Assembly (NCBI GenBank): GCA_026129135.1
Contig: JAHCIQ010000007.1
Location: 124,001 to 188,000, forward strand
Source: Cyanobacteria bacterium TGS_CYA1
GTDB lineage: Bacteria > Cyanobacteriota > Vampirovibrionia > Obscuribacterales > Obscuribacteraceae
Direction: 5' to 3'
DNA length: 64,000 nt
The position numbers were made by a program, and so were the translations under genes. The notes beneath the pieces were generated by a model. That model saw nothing but the letters and a program-made list of their open reading frames with translations. It was not told the origin of the DNA and ran no database searches. This document shows, piece by piece, positions 42,954 through 51,890 of the stretch (position 1 is the first letter of the stretch; each line of letters starts with the position of its first letter).

Positions 42954-43412
42954 ATGTCTGAAAGCTCAAATAGCGAACCTTGCCCCAGTTGCGGACGTCC
43001 TAAGCCAGAAGGACAACGTTGCGTCTACTGCGCCACTGTTACCGACCTGGACATGAAAAGTCTTCAAACCGACTACCTGAAATCGGAGTCGGACAAGAGC
43101 GACGGCACTAATTTGCCTGGCTCGGTAAATGTTTTCGTACAGAAAACGGGACAAAAAATCCCCCTGAAAAACTCCAAAGTCAAAATCGGTCGCGATCCTT
43201 CCAACCAAGTTGTTGTTGCAGATGATACATTTGCTTCGAGACATCATGCCTGGATTACTTTTGAAGAGGGTATGTTCTGGATAGAAGATCTGGGATCAAC
43301 AAACGGCACCCTGTTAAATGGACACCCTGTTGTGAAGCGCCAGATTCTTTCATCGGGAGACAAAATTCGCGTTGGACACACCGAATTAAGTTTTGAAGTC
43401 GGGAAGAACTAG
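42954..43412 (+). CDS. FHA-domain protein with N-terminal zinc ribbon
   Basis: 152 residues. The first 25 hold a zinc ribbon (CPSCGRPKPEGQRCVYC). Residues 58-150 form a full FHA domain with the phosphothreonine-binding core: KIGRDPSNQVVV, SRHHAWI, DLGSTNGTLLNG. FHA domains bind phosphothreonine, usually in signalling with Ser/Thr kinases. No kinase gene is near. The stop is 16 bases before the J-domain-like gene, which suggests one transcript and perhaps one complex. Confidence 0.9.
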   Translation: MSESSNSEPCPSCGRPKPEGQRCVYCATVTDLDMKSLQTDYLKSESDKSDGTNLPGSVNVFVQKTGQKIPLKNSKVKIGRDPSNQVVVADDTFASRHHAWITFEEGMFWIEDLGSTNGTLLNGHPVVKRQILSSGDKIRVGHTELSFEVGKN

Positions 43413-43428
43413 GGAGGCATAAGCAACA

Positions 43429-44250
43429 GTGGCGAATACGGGCGGAGCCAACCGTATCGAACTGGAGAGCCAGATTCTCTGTGCTGCCCTTCGTGCAAGT
43501 TGGGCTGCAACAGACACCGAAGGCATGGTTAAATCTTGCCAGGAACTCTACCAACTTTTCCCCGACCTTTTGCCGCCGCCCAAAGCGGAAGAGCAAATGC
43601 AGCCGGATAATTATTACGACCTCTTGCAGATTGAATGCGACGTCAATCCCAGCATGGTCCTGGCTGCCTATTTCAAAGCAGTCAAACGCTTCTTGCGCGT
43701 GCATCCTGACGCCAAGCAAGACCTGAGGACTTACTACAAGATTTTGAACGCTGGATTCATCCTGCGCAAACCGCGTCTGCGCCTCAGTCACGATTTGATT
43801 GCCGCTCGCGGTCAACTGATCAAGGAGGGAACTATTCCTCCTGACGGCACTCTTGATATGGTCGGCGGCATAACCGAAGAAGCTACTCCAGAGCGCCCAG
43901 CTGCACAAATGGTCACCACTCAACCGATGACCGATGTCATGCCCAAGATCATTGAGTTGATGAAAGCCGCTCAAATTATTGGGGTGGCTGAGGTGCATGC
44001 TCTTCGCAACCAGATGGCACTCTATCCCAATATCTCGGTTATAGATTTAATCTTGCAAGCCGGCTATGTCACCGACGCTGAGATTCAATCGCTCCAATTG
44101 GCTGAAGACCTGCTCAGTCAGGGCAAAATCAACATTGGGCAGTTCTGCGTGGCTATGTACGATGAACGTACAAGAGGCATACGAATGGCAGAATCTTTGC
44201 AAGTCAGAGGTTGGCTCTCAACCGAAGTTTCAAGATATCGAGACGCATAA
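43429..44250 (+). CDS. J-domain-like protein with DTEG motif and helical module
   Basis: 273 residues. Parts in order: N-terminal motif (11-45, IELESQILCAALRASWAATD-TEG); J-like domain (61-130) with an HPD tripeptide at 92-94 in FLRVHPDAKQDLRTYYKIL; helical module (about 165-265, SVIDLILQAGYVTDAEIQSL). The same three parts in the same order occur at 19335-22271, where HPD is missing. HPD is needed for J-proteins to stimulate Hsp70, so this one may be active. GTG start after GGGAGG. Directly follows the FHA gene. Confidence 0.72.
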   Translation: MANTGGANRIELESQILCAALRASWAATDTEGMVKSCQELYQLFPDLLPPPKAEEQMQPDNYYDLLQIECDVNPSMVLAAYFKAVKRFLRVHPDAKQDLRTYYKILNAGFILRKPRLRLSHDLIAARGQLIKEGTIPPDGTLDMVGGITEEATPERPAAQMVTTQPMTDVMPKIIELMKAAQIIGVAEVHALRNQMALYPNISVIDLILQAGYVTDAEIQSLQLAEDLLSQGKINIGQFCVAMYDERTRGIRMAESLQVRGWLSTEVSRYRDA

Positions 44251-44328
44251 TAAAACTGTAAAAAGTGGTAGAATTTTTCACTTGTTCGCGTACTTCTGGT
44301 ACTTCGTGTACTTTCGGAGCAAGTTCAA

Positions 44329-45432
44329 ATGTACTTGGAACTGGGGCATTTGCCGAGACATAAACTCGCGCGCTTTTCCAATGAACAAAAGACAGCCGTT
44401 TCAAGCGCCTGCAATTCGCGTTTGAATTCTACTAAAGAACTGGAACAAACTCGTTTTCTCGATTACCTGGCTCGTAACTCGGCTCAAAAACAAAGCACTT
44501 TGTATCAAGACAATAACTCTGAGCAAAGCCCTGCACAAACGAATCAAGCCACAACGACACCATTAAAAGCGACCGTAAAACCAATCATGGCAAACGACCA
44601 GCTTTTAAGCAATGCGCTCAAAGAAATTCTTACTGACGAAATAACTCAAGCGGCTCCTGAAAAGGTATTCAACTTCGCTCCGCCGCCCATGACTTCGCGC
44701 CGCCAGCTGAGACTTTCAGAAGACACTCTCAACTGTTCGCCGCCTCGCTCCGACTTCAGATACGAAGATACTTCGCAAGGAGCCCGCATAATAAAAGACG
44801 CGCTTGGAAGAGTGCTTTATGTCAAATCGCCTCGTCAAATTGCACTGAGCTATACCTATGACCCTGCCGGTCGCCTCGTCTACTGGATGAAAACAGACGG
44901 TGCCGGTAATGTGCATTTTGTCGGCGAATGCGTTTACGATAATCTGCTCGCAAACAAAGACCGCGTTGTCACCGTCCGCGATGGCATGGGCAGAATTATC
45001 TCTCAAGGTCATTCAGCTTCAGTCGCTCCCGATGGCACGCTAACTGTCCGCCGTCTCGACGGACAATACTGGAGTGTTGACATTATTCGCGAGCTTTCGA
45101 TAGAGCGCAGAGCGATCGAACGCAGCGACGTCAACTGGAATTTCGTCACCGCCCTCATGGCAGAAGACGGATTTCGTCTTGCAAGCAAATTCCAGGCTTT
45201 GCACACTAACGACACCACCAAGTTTCGTTTCTATGGTCGAGACGGTTCTGTGGTTCAATTCGACAGCGAAGACGCTTTGATGGCTAAACGAGCAGATAAC
45301 GCTTACCCATCAGGCTCGCGCGACATTCATCGGCAGTTTACTTACCGCGATGGCAGGAAAGCAAGAACCGCATGGGACGCGGTATACGAATATTTCCCTC
45401 TTTTTGCCCAAGGCTTGAATTCCAAAATTTAG
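44329..45432 (+). CDS. Unknown protein with YD-like segments
   Basis: 367 residues. The first 130 look disordered. The rest has beta-rich, YD/RHS-like segments: KDALGRVLYVKSPRQIALSY, TYDPAGRLVYWMKTDGAGN, VRDGMGRIISQGHSASV. The repeats are too irregular for a typical RHS shell, and no toxin domain is seen. No signal peptide. It lies 20 bases before the phosphohexomutase start and may share a transcript. Function unknown. Confidence 0.55.
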   Translation: MYLELGHLPRHKLARFSNEQKTAVSSACNSRLNSTKELEQTRFLDYLARNSAQKQSTLYQDNNSEQSPAQTNQATTTPLKATVKPIMANDQLLSNALKEILTDEITQAAPEKVFNFAPPPMTSRRQLRLSEDTLNCSPPRSDFRYEDTSQGARIIKDALGRVLYVKSPRQIALSYTYDPAGRLVYWMKTDGAGNVHFVGECVYDNLLANKDRVVTVRDGMGRIISQGHSASVAPDGTLTVRRLDGQYWSVDIIRELSIERRAIERSDVNWNFVTALMAEDGFRLASKFQALHTNDTTKFRFYGRDGSVVQFDSEDALMAKRADNAYPSGSRDIHRQFTYRDGRKARTAWDAVYEYFPLFAQGLNSKI

Positions 45433-45452
45433 TTCGTGGAGAACCCGTATCA

Positions 45453-46955
45453 ATGAGCAAAGCGACCAACCATAATATAGTATTCGGAACCGACGGATGG
45501 CGCGCCATCATTGCCGAAGACTTCACCTTCGCTAATGTCGAAAAAGTTGCTTACGCTGTAGGTCTTTATCTCAAGGACAAACATAAAGCGTCGATCGACA
45601 AAACAACGCCAATGCTTATTGGATATGACACAAGAATGCTCGCCGACAAATTCGCCGAGCGCTGCGCACTGGTTTTGATGGCAATGGGAATTCCAGTCAA
45701 AGTAGCTAGCAGAGACGTTCCCACACCTTGCATTGCCTGGGCCACCCAACACGAGAAAACTCATGGCGCGCTGCAAATAACTGCAAGTCACAATCCGCCG
45801 GAATATTGCGGTATCAAATATATTCCAGAATACGCAGGTCCGGCTACAGACGACATCACAGCTTCAATTGTCACCCAGTTGGATAATGTTCCAGACGTAA
45901 TTGAATTGAGCAAAGAAGAAATCAAACACTTCGATCCACAGCCACCATATCTGGCGGCAGTATCACAGTTGATAGATTTGAAACGAATCGGCAATGCGGG
46001 TCTCAAAGTCGGCTACGATGCCCTTTACAGCACGAGCCGCGGCTATCTGGACCACACGCTCAAACAATGGGGGGTTTCGGTTCGCGTACTGCACGACTGG
46101 CGCGATCCATTATTTGGCGGTGGAATGCCCGAGCCTAAAAAAGAATATCTTCGTGACTTGAGCAGTATGGTCAAGAACGAAAAACTCGATGTCGGTCTTG
46201 CCACCGATGGTGATGCCGACCGTTTCGCCATTATCGATGAACAAGGCAATTATCTTTCACCAAACCAGCTCTTGTGCTTGCTTACGATGCACTTGACCAA
46301 AAATCGCGGCAAGAAAGGAAAAATAATTCGCACTGTCGCCACTACACATTTGCTCGATCGTCTGGCAGACAAATATGGTCTGGAAGTAATCGAAACCCCG
46401 GTCGGATTCAAATTCATCGGCGAAGAGATGCGCAAAGGCGATGTTTTGATTGGTGGAGAAGAGTCTGGCGGACTGTCGTTCATCGGTCATATCCCGGAGA
46501 AAGATGGCATCATGGCCAACTTGCTTCTGGTCGAAATGATTGCCTACGAGAAAAAACCACTTTCTCAAATTTGGCTCGACCTGCAAAAAGAAGTCGGTTT
46601 CGAATTTACCTATTTGCGTGCCGATTTGCGCTTGAACAACCACACTCAAAAAGGCCTCATGGAAGCGCTCACAAGCGGGGAGACCATAAAAAAACTGGGT
46701 GGGCAGACAATCACAAAGGCTGGACGCAAAGACGGACTGAAACTATATATCGACGAAAACACCTGGTTGCTTATAAGACCCTCGGGCACGGAACCATTAA
46801 TTCGGCTTTATTTTGAAGGTCCATCCAAGGAAAAGATTGAAAAAATCGCAAGCGACTTCAACGCTCAAGTGCAAGAAATCATTGCCAAAATTGAGAAATC
46901 AGTGTCCAATAGTTCTACTAGATCTAAAGATGCTGTCATAGGCGCCACCCACTAA
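45453..46955 (+). CDS. Phosphoglucomutase/phosphomannomutase
   Basis: 500 residues from ATG 45453 (MSKATNHNIVFGTDGWRAII); a longer frame to 45372 would overlap the previous gene. Landmarks of the alpha-D-phosphohexomutase family: catalytic Ser in GALQITASHNPPEYCGIKY, metal loop TDGDADRFAIID, sugar loop GGEESGGLSF, phosphate loop RPSGTEPLIRLYFEG. It interconverts hexose 1- and 6-phosphates. Whether glucose, mannose or glucosamine is preferred cannot be told, so I give no symbol. Confidence 0.92.
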   Translation: MSKATNHNIVFGTDGWRAIIAEDFTFANVEKVAYAVGLYLKDKHKASIDKTTPMLIGYDTRMLADKFAERCALVLMAMGIPVKVASRDVPTPCIAWATQHEKTHGALQITASHNPPEYCGIKYIPEYAGPATDDITASIVTQLDNVPDVIELSKEEIKHFDPQPPYLAAVSQLIDLKRIGNAGLKVGYDALYSTSRGYLDHTLKQWGVSVRVLHDWRDPLFGGGMPEPKKEYLRDLSSMVKNEKLDVGLATDGDADRFAIIDEQGNYLSPNQLLCLLTMHLTKNRGKKGKIIRTVATTHLLDRLADKYGLEVIETPVGFKFIGEEMRKGDVLIGGEESGGLSFIGHIPEKDGIMANLLLVEMIAYEKKPLSQIWLDLQKEVGFEFTYLRADLRLNNHTQKGLMEALTSGETIKKLGGQTITKAGRKDGLKLYIDENTWLLIRPSGTEPLIRLYFEGPSKEKIEKIASDFNAQVQEIIAKIEKSVSNSSTRSKDAVIGATH

Positions 46956-46967
46956 AAGGGTCACAGG

Positions 46968-47297
46968 GTGAATATACCTAATTTCCAATCCAACCTTCAG
47001 GCAAAAGCAAGCAAACACGCTCGCGCCATCGATCCTAAACAAGTGCTCATCTTGGTGGTCACTATGTTCGCCATCTGGCAGGTCGGTCGCAGCATTCAGA
47101 CTAGCGTCCACCGACAGCTATTCTTGCAGAAACAATCGCAGCATCTCAAAACTGCCCAGAAACAAGCAGAAGACGTCAATAAAGAATTGCGCGATGGATT
47201 GGCAAATTATCGTTCTTCCACCGGACTCGAACGCCTGGCACGCGAGCGTCTCAATTTAGCTGGCGCCGATGAAGTTATAATCAGGCTCAGCAAATAA
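46968..47297 (+). CDS. FtsB/DivIC-like septum formation protein
   Basis: 109 residues from a GTG start, 12 bases after the mutase. One membrane segment (PKQVLILVVTMFAIWQVGRS), a coiled coil (LFLQKQSQHLKTAQKQAEDV), and a C-terminal GLERLARERLNLAGADEVII, the pattern of FtsB/DivIC proteins in the divisome. The extra N-terminal 25 residues are soluble. The family is weakly conserved, so the call rests on layout and the C-terminal motif. Confidence 0.75.
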   Translation: MNIPNFQSNLQAKASKHARAIDPKQVLILVVTMFAIWQVGRSIQTSVHRQLFLQKQSQHLKTAQKQAEDVNKELRDGLANYRSSTGLERLARERLNLAGADEVIIRLSK

Positions 47298-47318
47298 CAA
47301 GTAGATAGAATCTACTTG

Positions 47319-49055
47319 ATGCCAAACAAAAGTGTCCTGTGCCTTTTTATAACCTGTTTTCTGCTGTATTTCATCGGTCTGGAATCTTTTCCTTCGATTG
47401 ATCCGGCAGAAGCTTATTACGTCGAAGCGGCTCGGGAAATGGTCGAGCTCAATAACTGGATAGTTCCTTACCTCAACTATCAAGTATATTTTTCCAAACC
47501 CATAATAACGTTTTGGCTCATCGCCGCCTCGTACAAATTGTTTGGAATCAGCGAACTGGCGTCCCGCCTCCCTTTTGCTTTGTTGTCCACGGCAATGATT
47601 TTTTCCATTTATCATTGCGTCGCGAGAATTTATTCCCAAAGAGCAGGATTATTTTCGGCATTGTGTCTAGCCACCGCACCTTTGTTCTTGCTGGTTTCGC
47701 GCATTTCGCCAGTAGACATAGCATTTGGATTCTTTCTTGAACTATCCATTCTGGCAACAGCGATGACGCTCGAAAACAAAGGAAAACACTGGTCTTATAT
47801 TATCTGGGCCGCTCTGGCTCTAGGTCTATTAACCAAAGGCCCCGCCACACTCGTGCTTTATGGAGCGTCAGTAGTGTTATTTCTTTTCTGGCGCAGACCA
47901 AGCTTGTATCAAAGCGAAGAATGGCTGAAGCAACTAAATGTAATACCAGGTCTTTTGCTATTTCTAGCCATTGCTATTCCCTGGCATTGGGCTGTTCATC
48001 AGGCTAGCAATGGATTATTCTTAAAAGTATTTTTCTTGTACGAAAATTTCGCCCGCTTCTCAGGCCATACCAATATGGGCAAAATGTCCTGGTGGTTTTA
48101 TATACCTGTACTTCTGGCTGGTTTTCTTCCCTGGATGGTTTGCACACCATTTTGCTTTATCGATTATTTTCGAAAGAAAGAAGTAGCGATGCAGCTTTTC
48201 TTGTCTTTCATCGCCACCACTTTCGTGATTTTCAGTTTGTCAGGTACCAAACTCATCACATACATTTTGCCTGTCATACCAATGCTTTCAATAATTGTTG
48301 GAGTGTTTCTAGACCGCTGGTTGATAAAACCAGCCGACTATGGAAAAGACGTCACGACCATTCTAATTGCGCTTGGATTCGCCAGTATCGCCTGTTTTAC
48401 CGGAGTCTATTACGCGCTACCAAAAGTTGCAGTTCCAGATCTCTTCAAATGGATGATAATCATCGCCAGTATCATCGCTGGTGCCACTTTCGCAATTGCG
48501 CTCTGGAAATTCTTGAAGAAATCTCTCGATCGCGAAAAATTCATCAACTTGTATTTTGGAGCTCAAGTTGCTTATTTAGCTGTTCTTTGCCCGGTTTCCT
48601 TTTACATTTTCGGCAACAAAATGCAGCTCGATCTAAAAACAGTATCGATCAAAGCCTCTTCAATGACCAATAGAATCTCGCTTTTTGGCGAGTTCATGCC
48701 GTCTGCAATTTTCTATGCTAAAAAACCCGTCAACTGCTTTTTCAACCTGGACCAGATCAAAGCGCAAAATTCCGCACCCGATAATTCTACTTACACAGGT
48801 GAACAGTTACTTATCGTAAAGGATAAAGACCTCAAGCGCCTGTCCACCATACCGGGTCTAAAGCTCGAAACGGTCATGGATTCGGGCGATTGGCATCTTT
48901 ACAAGACCCCTGGATACATGGTAACTTGTGTCCCGACCCTGGAAGATGTTTTCAAAGACCCGATAGTGTTCAATGACCTTATTACAAAGGGTTCGCCTGT
49001 AGGTCCTCTCACTGTTCCAGCATCCGCCGGCAGAGCGTACAATCCCCACAATTGA
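47319..49055 (+). CDS. Glycosyltransferase family 39-like membrane protein
   Basis: 578 residues. About eleven membrane segments. The first outer loop has DPAEAYYVEAAREMVELNNW, the acidic motif of the ArnT/PMT superfamily, and LNYQVYFSKPIITFWLIAAS follows, with KGPATLVLYGA later. Such enzymes move sugars from polyprenyl phosphate carriers to lipid A, other glycans or protein at the periplasmic side. The last 150 residues form a soluble domain. Order with the tyrosine phosphatase suggests an envelope role. ATG 47319. Confidence 0.83.
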   Translation: MPNKSVLCLFITCFLLYFIGLESFPSIDPAEAYYVEAAREMVELNNWIVPYLNYQVYFSKPIITFWLIAASYKLFGISELASRLPFALLSTAMIFSIYHCVARIYSQRAGLFSALCLATAPLFLLVSRISPVDIAFGFFLELSILATAMTLENKGKHWSYIIWAALALGLLTKGPATLVLYGASVVLFLFWRRPSLYQSEEWLKQLNVIPGLLLFLAIAIPWHWAVHQASNGLFLKVFFLYENFARFSGHTNMGKMSWWFYIPVLLAGFLPWMVCTPFCFIDYFRKKEVAMQLFLSFIATTFVIFSLSGTKLITYILPVIPMLSIIVGVFLDRWLIKPADYGKDVTTILIALGFASIACFTGVYYALPKVAVPDLFKWMIIIASIIAGATFAIALWKFLKKSLDREKFINLYFGAQVAYLAVLCPVSFYIFGNKMQLDLKTVSIKASSMTNRISLFGEFMPSAIFYAKKPVNCFFNLDQIKAQNSAPDNSTYTGEQLLIVKDKDLKRLSTIPGLKLETVMDSGDWHLYKTPGYMVTCVPTLEDVFKDPIVFNDLITKGSPVGPLTVPASAGRAYNPHN

Positions 49056-49056
49056 A

Positions 49057-49644
49057 ATGAAACTCGTTCGAAGACTCACTCTTTTAGCCATAACAAGCCT
49101 CCTTGCACTGGGGCAAGTTTCACCTGCGCAAGCGGATCTTCCCAAATACACCGACCTACCTAACTTTCACCAGGTTAAACCCTACCTCTTCAGAGGAGCT
49201 ATGCCAAGCCCCGAGGGCATCAAGGCTTTGCACTCGATTGGTGTGGACACGATAGTCGATTTCAGAAACGACCCGCTTGGTGTCGCACTGGAAGCACATG
49301 TAGCGCGCACTCTCAATATGCGTTATATCAATATTCCAACAGGCAATGCTCCTCCTGGCGAAAAGAAAATAGAAGCATTTTTAGAAGCTGTTCAAGAGAC
49401 CAAAGAAAGAAGAGAAAAAACTGGAGAGGGTGCTGTTTTCGTGCACTGCCATGCTGGTTGCGATCGCACAGGCTTTTACATAAGTATGTGGCGATTATAT
49501 TCTGATAAATGGGCTCCGCCTGTGGCATTTATTGAAATGCTGCGCTATGGTTTTATGATTCATCGCTTCAAATTCCCGGTTAGTTCAGATTTCGAATTAT
49601 TTTCCAAAACGGCGGCTCTAGCCTCTAAGCAAACGGATCTTTAA
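49057..49644 (+). CDS. Exported dual-specificity/tyrosine phosphatase
   Basis: 195 residues. Signal peptide (MKLVRRLTLLAITSLLALGQ, cut after AQA). The catalytic P-loop VHCHAGCDRTGF has the nucleophile Cys131 and Arg137 in the HCx5R form. TIVDFRNDPLGVALEA carries the Asp-containing stretch upstream. Bacterial exported members remove phosphate from tyrosine or from inositol phosphates. It starts one base after the GT39-like gene and stops directly against the next start, so the three are one operon. Confidence 0.85.
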   Translation: MKLVRRLTLLAITSLLALGQVSPAQADLPKYTDLPNFHQVKPYLFRGAMPSPEGIKALHSIGVDTIVDFRNDPLGVALEAHVARTLNMRYINIPTGNAPPGEKKIEAFLEAVQETKERREKTGEGAVFVHCHAGCDRTGFYISMWRLYSDKWAPPVAFIEMLRYGFMIHRFKFPVSSDFELFSKTAALASKQTDL

Positions 49645-50268
49645 ATGAACGACGACGATAACGATTGGACAAAATTCTCCCCTCCCACAGGCGAATTCAG
49701 CATCATGATGCCTAAAGGCGTCAGTGAAGCCACCACTTTCAACGATAAAAATATTCGTTTTCTCGAATACTATAGTGATGAAGATAACGAGCATTACAAG
49801 ATAAGTCAGGGTATTCACCTGGGCAAAGACGATAAGAACGCAAACACTTATGAGCGCATTTCAAAAGGTCTCGAGCGCACAGCCGAAAAGAAAGTGCTCT
49901 CATTCAAAATCGAAAAGCCGGTGAAGATACAAGGCAAAGGCTGGACCGGCGAGCGCATAGACTCGAGCATTGGAGACACCAACAGCACTACCGTTAAGGC
50001 AGTTAGCACCACTGGCGATGTCGGCTATACACTCGACTTTACCGGGCTGCAAGGTGCGCGAATGTCAGACATGTTTTTGAATTCGTTTGAAGTCAAACCA
50101 GAAATTGCATCTAAAGCTCATCCCGACGCCATGTCGCTACAGGACTATGCTGAAAGTAAGAAATACGGCAGCTGGGTTCTGGGCGCCTTGATTCTCTTTA
50201 TGTTGATTGCTTTTGTGGTAGTGAAGATTTACACCCAGACTGGTATGAACAAGCTTTTGAAAAAATAG
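49645..50268 (+). CDS. Unknown protein with C-terminal membrane anchor
   Basis: 207 residues. No signal peptide, one C-terminal membrane segment (WVLGALILFMLIAFVVVKIY) with the bulk of the protein on one side. The N-terminal domain begins FSPPTGEFSIMMPKGVSEAT, a pattern seen in small beta-sandwich lipid- or protein-binding domains (PsbP/DUF1795-like), but the match is weak. ATG directly follows the phosphatase stop. Function unknown. Confidence 0.6.
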   Translation: MNDDDNDWTKFSPPTGEFSIMMPKGVSEATTFNDKNIRFLEYYSDEDNEHYKISQGIHLGKDDKNANTYERISKGLERTAEKKVLSFKIEKPVKIQGKGWTGERIDSSIGDTNSTTVKAVSTTGDVGYTLDFTGLQGARMSDMFLNSFEVKPEIASKAHPDAMSLQDYAESKKYGSWVLGALILFMLIAFVVVKIYTQTGMNKLLKK

Positions 50269-50290
50269 ATATTTATTCGACGCCTCTTGC

Positions 50291-50314
50291 ATATACATAC
50301 ATTTGTATGTATAT
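50291..50314. promoter_or_regulatory. 24-bp near-perfect palindrome before the radical SAM gene
   Basis: ATATACATACA and TGTATGTATAT are perfect complements around a central TT. The element ends eight bases before the ATG at 50322. It may be an operator for a dimeric repressor or a hairpin over the ribosome site, since the gap to the ATG holds only TTGAAGA. Confidence 0.55.
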
Positions 50315-50321
50315 TTGAAGA

Positions 50322-51074
50322 ATGGAAATTATCGAAGTCGAAGCAAAATCTATTCTTACACCCCAGCACACGGGCTCTCTAGCCGACAGTTACGACTATT
50401 CGCTCAATCCATATGCTGGATGCGCTTTTGCTTGCAGCTATTGTTACGTGCCTAAATTCCCCAATAAAAACAACCGTATGCCAAAAGAATGGGGAGGCTG
50501 GCTGGAAGTTAAAACAAATGCCCCCCAACTAATTAGAAAAGACCGGGCAAAAATATTTGGCAGTTCTATTTTTTTCAGTTCGGCTACAGACCCTTATCAA
50601 TACGCCGAGCTCAAATACAGACTTACACGCAAATGTTTGAGCGAGCTCGTGCATTATCATCCAGCCAAACTTACTCTGCATACACGCAGCCATCTCATTT
50701 TGCAAGACATCGAGCTTTTAAAAAGATTCGACAAAAATGTTCTATCTGTAGGAGTCAGCTTTACCACCAATGACGATACCGTAAGGCAAGAATTCGAGCC
50801 CAAAGCTCCAAGTATAGAAAGGCGACTGCAACTGATAAAAGCCTTGCACCAGGCAGGAATCAACGTCACTGCCTCTATTGCACCATTACTTCCCTGCCAG
50901 CCAGAAGAACTGGTTAAACTGCTCAAGCCCTATGTAAGCAAGCTCTGGGTAGGAAGCATCAATTATCCCGAAATAAATAATCGTCCTGAATTACTGGATA
51001 AATACAGAGATTTCTTTTCTCCATCAATCCAGAACAAAGTGACTTCTTTTATAAAACAAGAATTCAGCGCTTAG
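50322..51074 (+). CDS. SPL-family radical SAM protein
   Basis: 250 residues. The iron-sulfur motif is CAFACSYC (Cx3Cx2C) in LNPYAGCAFACSYCYVPKF, typical of the spore photoproduct lyase-like group found well beyond spore formers. Further family blocks: SSATDPYQYAELKYRLTRKC, LTLHTRSHLILQDIELL, SVGVSFTTNDDTVRQEFEPK. True SPL repairs spore photoproduct; the role in non-spore-formers is unknown. It converges with the TPR gene, sharing four bases (51071-51074). Confidence 0.87.
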   Translation: MEIIEVEAKSILTPQHTGSLADSYDYSLNPYAGCAFACSYCYVPKFPNKNNRMPKEWGGWLEVKTNAPQLIRKDRAKIFGSSIFFSSATDPYQYAELKYRLTRKCLSELVHYHPAKLTLHTRSHLILQDIELLKRFDKNVLSVGVSFTTNDDTVRQEFEPKAPSIERRLQLIKALHQAGINVTASIAPLLPCQPEELVKLLKPYVSKLWVGSINYPEINNRPELLDKYRDFFSPSIQNKVTSFIKQEFSA

Positions 51075-51820
51075 CCTTCGTTCGATTTTTTCTTGCTGCT
51101 TCCAGTTTTGGCTGGCGCCGGAGTAGCGCCGGTGACCGCGGGGGTTTTAGCCTTTTCCAAATTAGCCAGGGCCTGCTTATAAATTGCAACATCAGTTTCA
51201 GGAGGGCTGCTTTCCAAAGCTTTTGTGATGACGTTCTTAGCGTCTTCTTTCCTACCTTGTCTGAACATCATTTCGGACAAATTCTGCACTGCTCTAAAAT
51301 TGATTGGTTGAACGCGCAAAATCTTACGATACAGTTCTTCTGCGCCTTTTGGGTCTTTATCTGCGTCTTTTATCAAAGCCATCACGTGCATAGTGCCAAC
51401 ATTTTTGGGCTCGAGTTCGAGCGCTTTTTTAAGCAGATCTCTGGCTTCTTCACGGTCTTTGCCATTATTCTCATTTCTGTCCCAGAGACATTGAGCTAGA
51501 TTGTTATAGGTAGAAACGAACTTAGGATCGGCTTTCAGTGCGTCGCGATATTCTGGAATAGCCATCTGAATCATGTTCTGACTTTGCAGCATGAAGGCGT
51601 TGTCGAAATGCTCTGGATTCTTCTGTTTGTCAGATAGTTTTTGCAGCTCAGATTTTTCTTTTGACACTTTTTGCTTGCCTGCCTTTTCTTCAGCTGGCTT
51701 TGCAGTCTCGACTTTCGCTTGAGGCTTGGAAGCCTTGTCTGCAGCACAGGCAGCCTGATTTGCGCCAAACGCAAGACAGATAGAAAATGCCGTAAGGGTT
51801 CCCCACAAAGTTAATCGCAT
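51071..51820 (-). CDS. Exported TPR protein
   Basis: 249 residues. Signal peptide MRLTLWGTLTAFSICLAFGA, cut after ACA or nearby. A Lys-rich linker is followed by at least four TPRs (LQSQNMIQMAIPEYRDALKA, FVSTYNNLAQCLWDRNENNG, GAEELYRKILRVQPINFRAV, EMMFRQGRKEDAKNVITKAL) and a Lys/Ser tail. Periplasmic scaffold of unknown partner. It diverges from the 530-residue gene with 70 bases between. Confidence 0.82.
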   Translation of the reverse strand: MRLTLWGTLTAFSICLAFGANQAACAADKASKPQAKVETAKPAEEKAGKQKVSKEKSELQKLSDKQKNPEHFDNAFMLQSQNMIQMAIPEYRDALKADPKFVSTYNNLAQCLWDRNENNGKDREEARDLLKKALELEPKNVGTMHVMALIKDADKDPKGAEELYRKILRVQPINFRAVQNLSEMMFRQGRKEDAKNVITKALESSPPETDVAIYKQALANLEKAKTPAVTGATPAPAKTGSSKKKSNEG

Positions 51821-51890
51821 TCGCTTTACATCTCCCGAAAATAATCATGGCGCCGGTTTTGAAGGGTACAATAGTACCATTATCGTCCAG

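Noticed and set aside
44329..45432. RHS polymorphic toxin
   Set aside because: Too few repeats, no secretion signal, no toxin domain and no immunity gene nearby.
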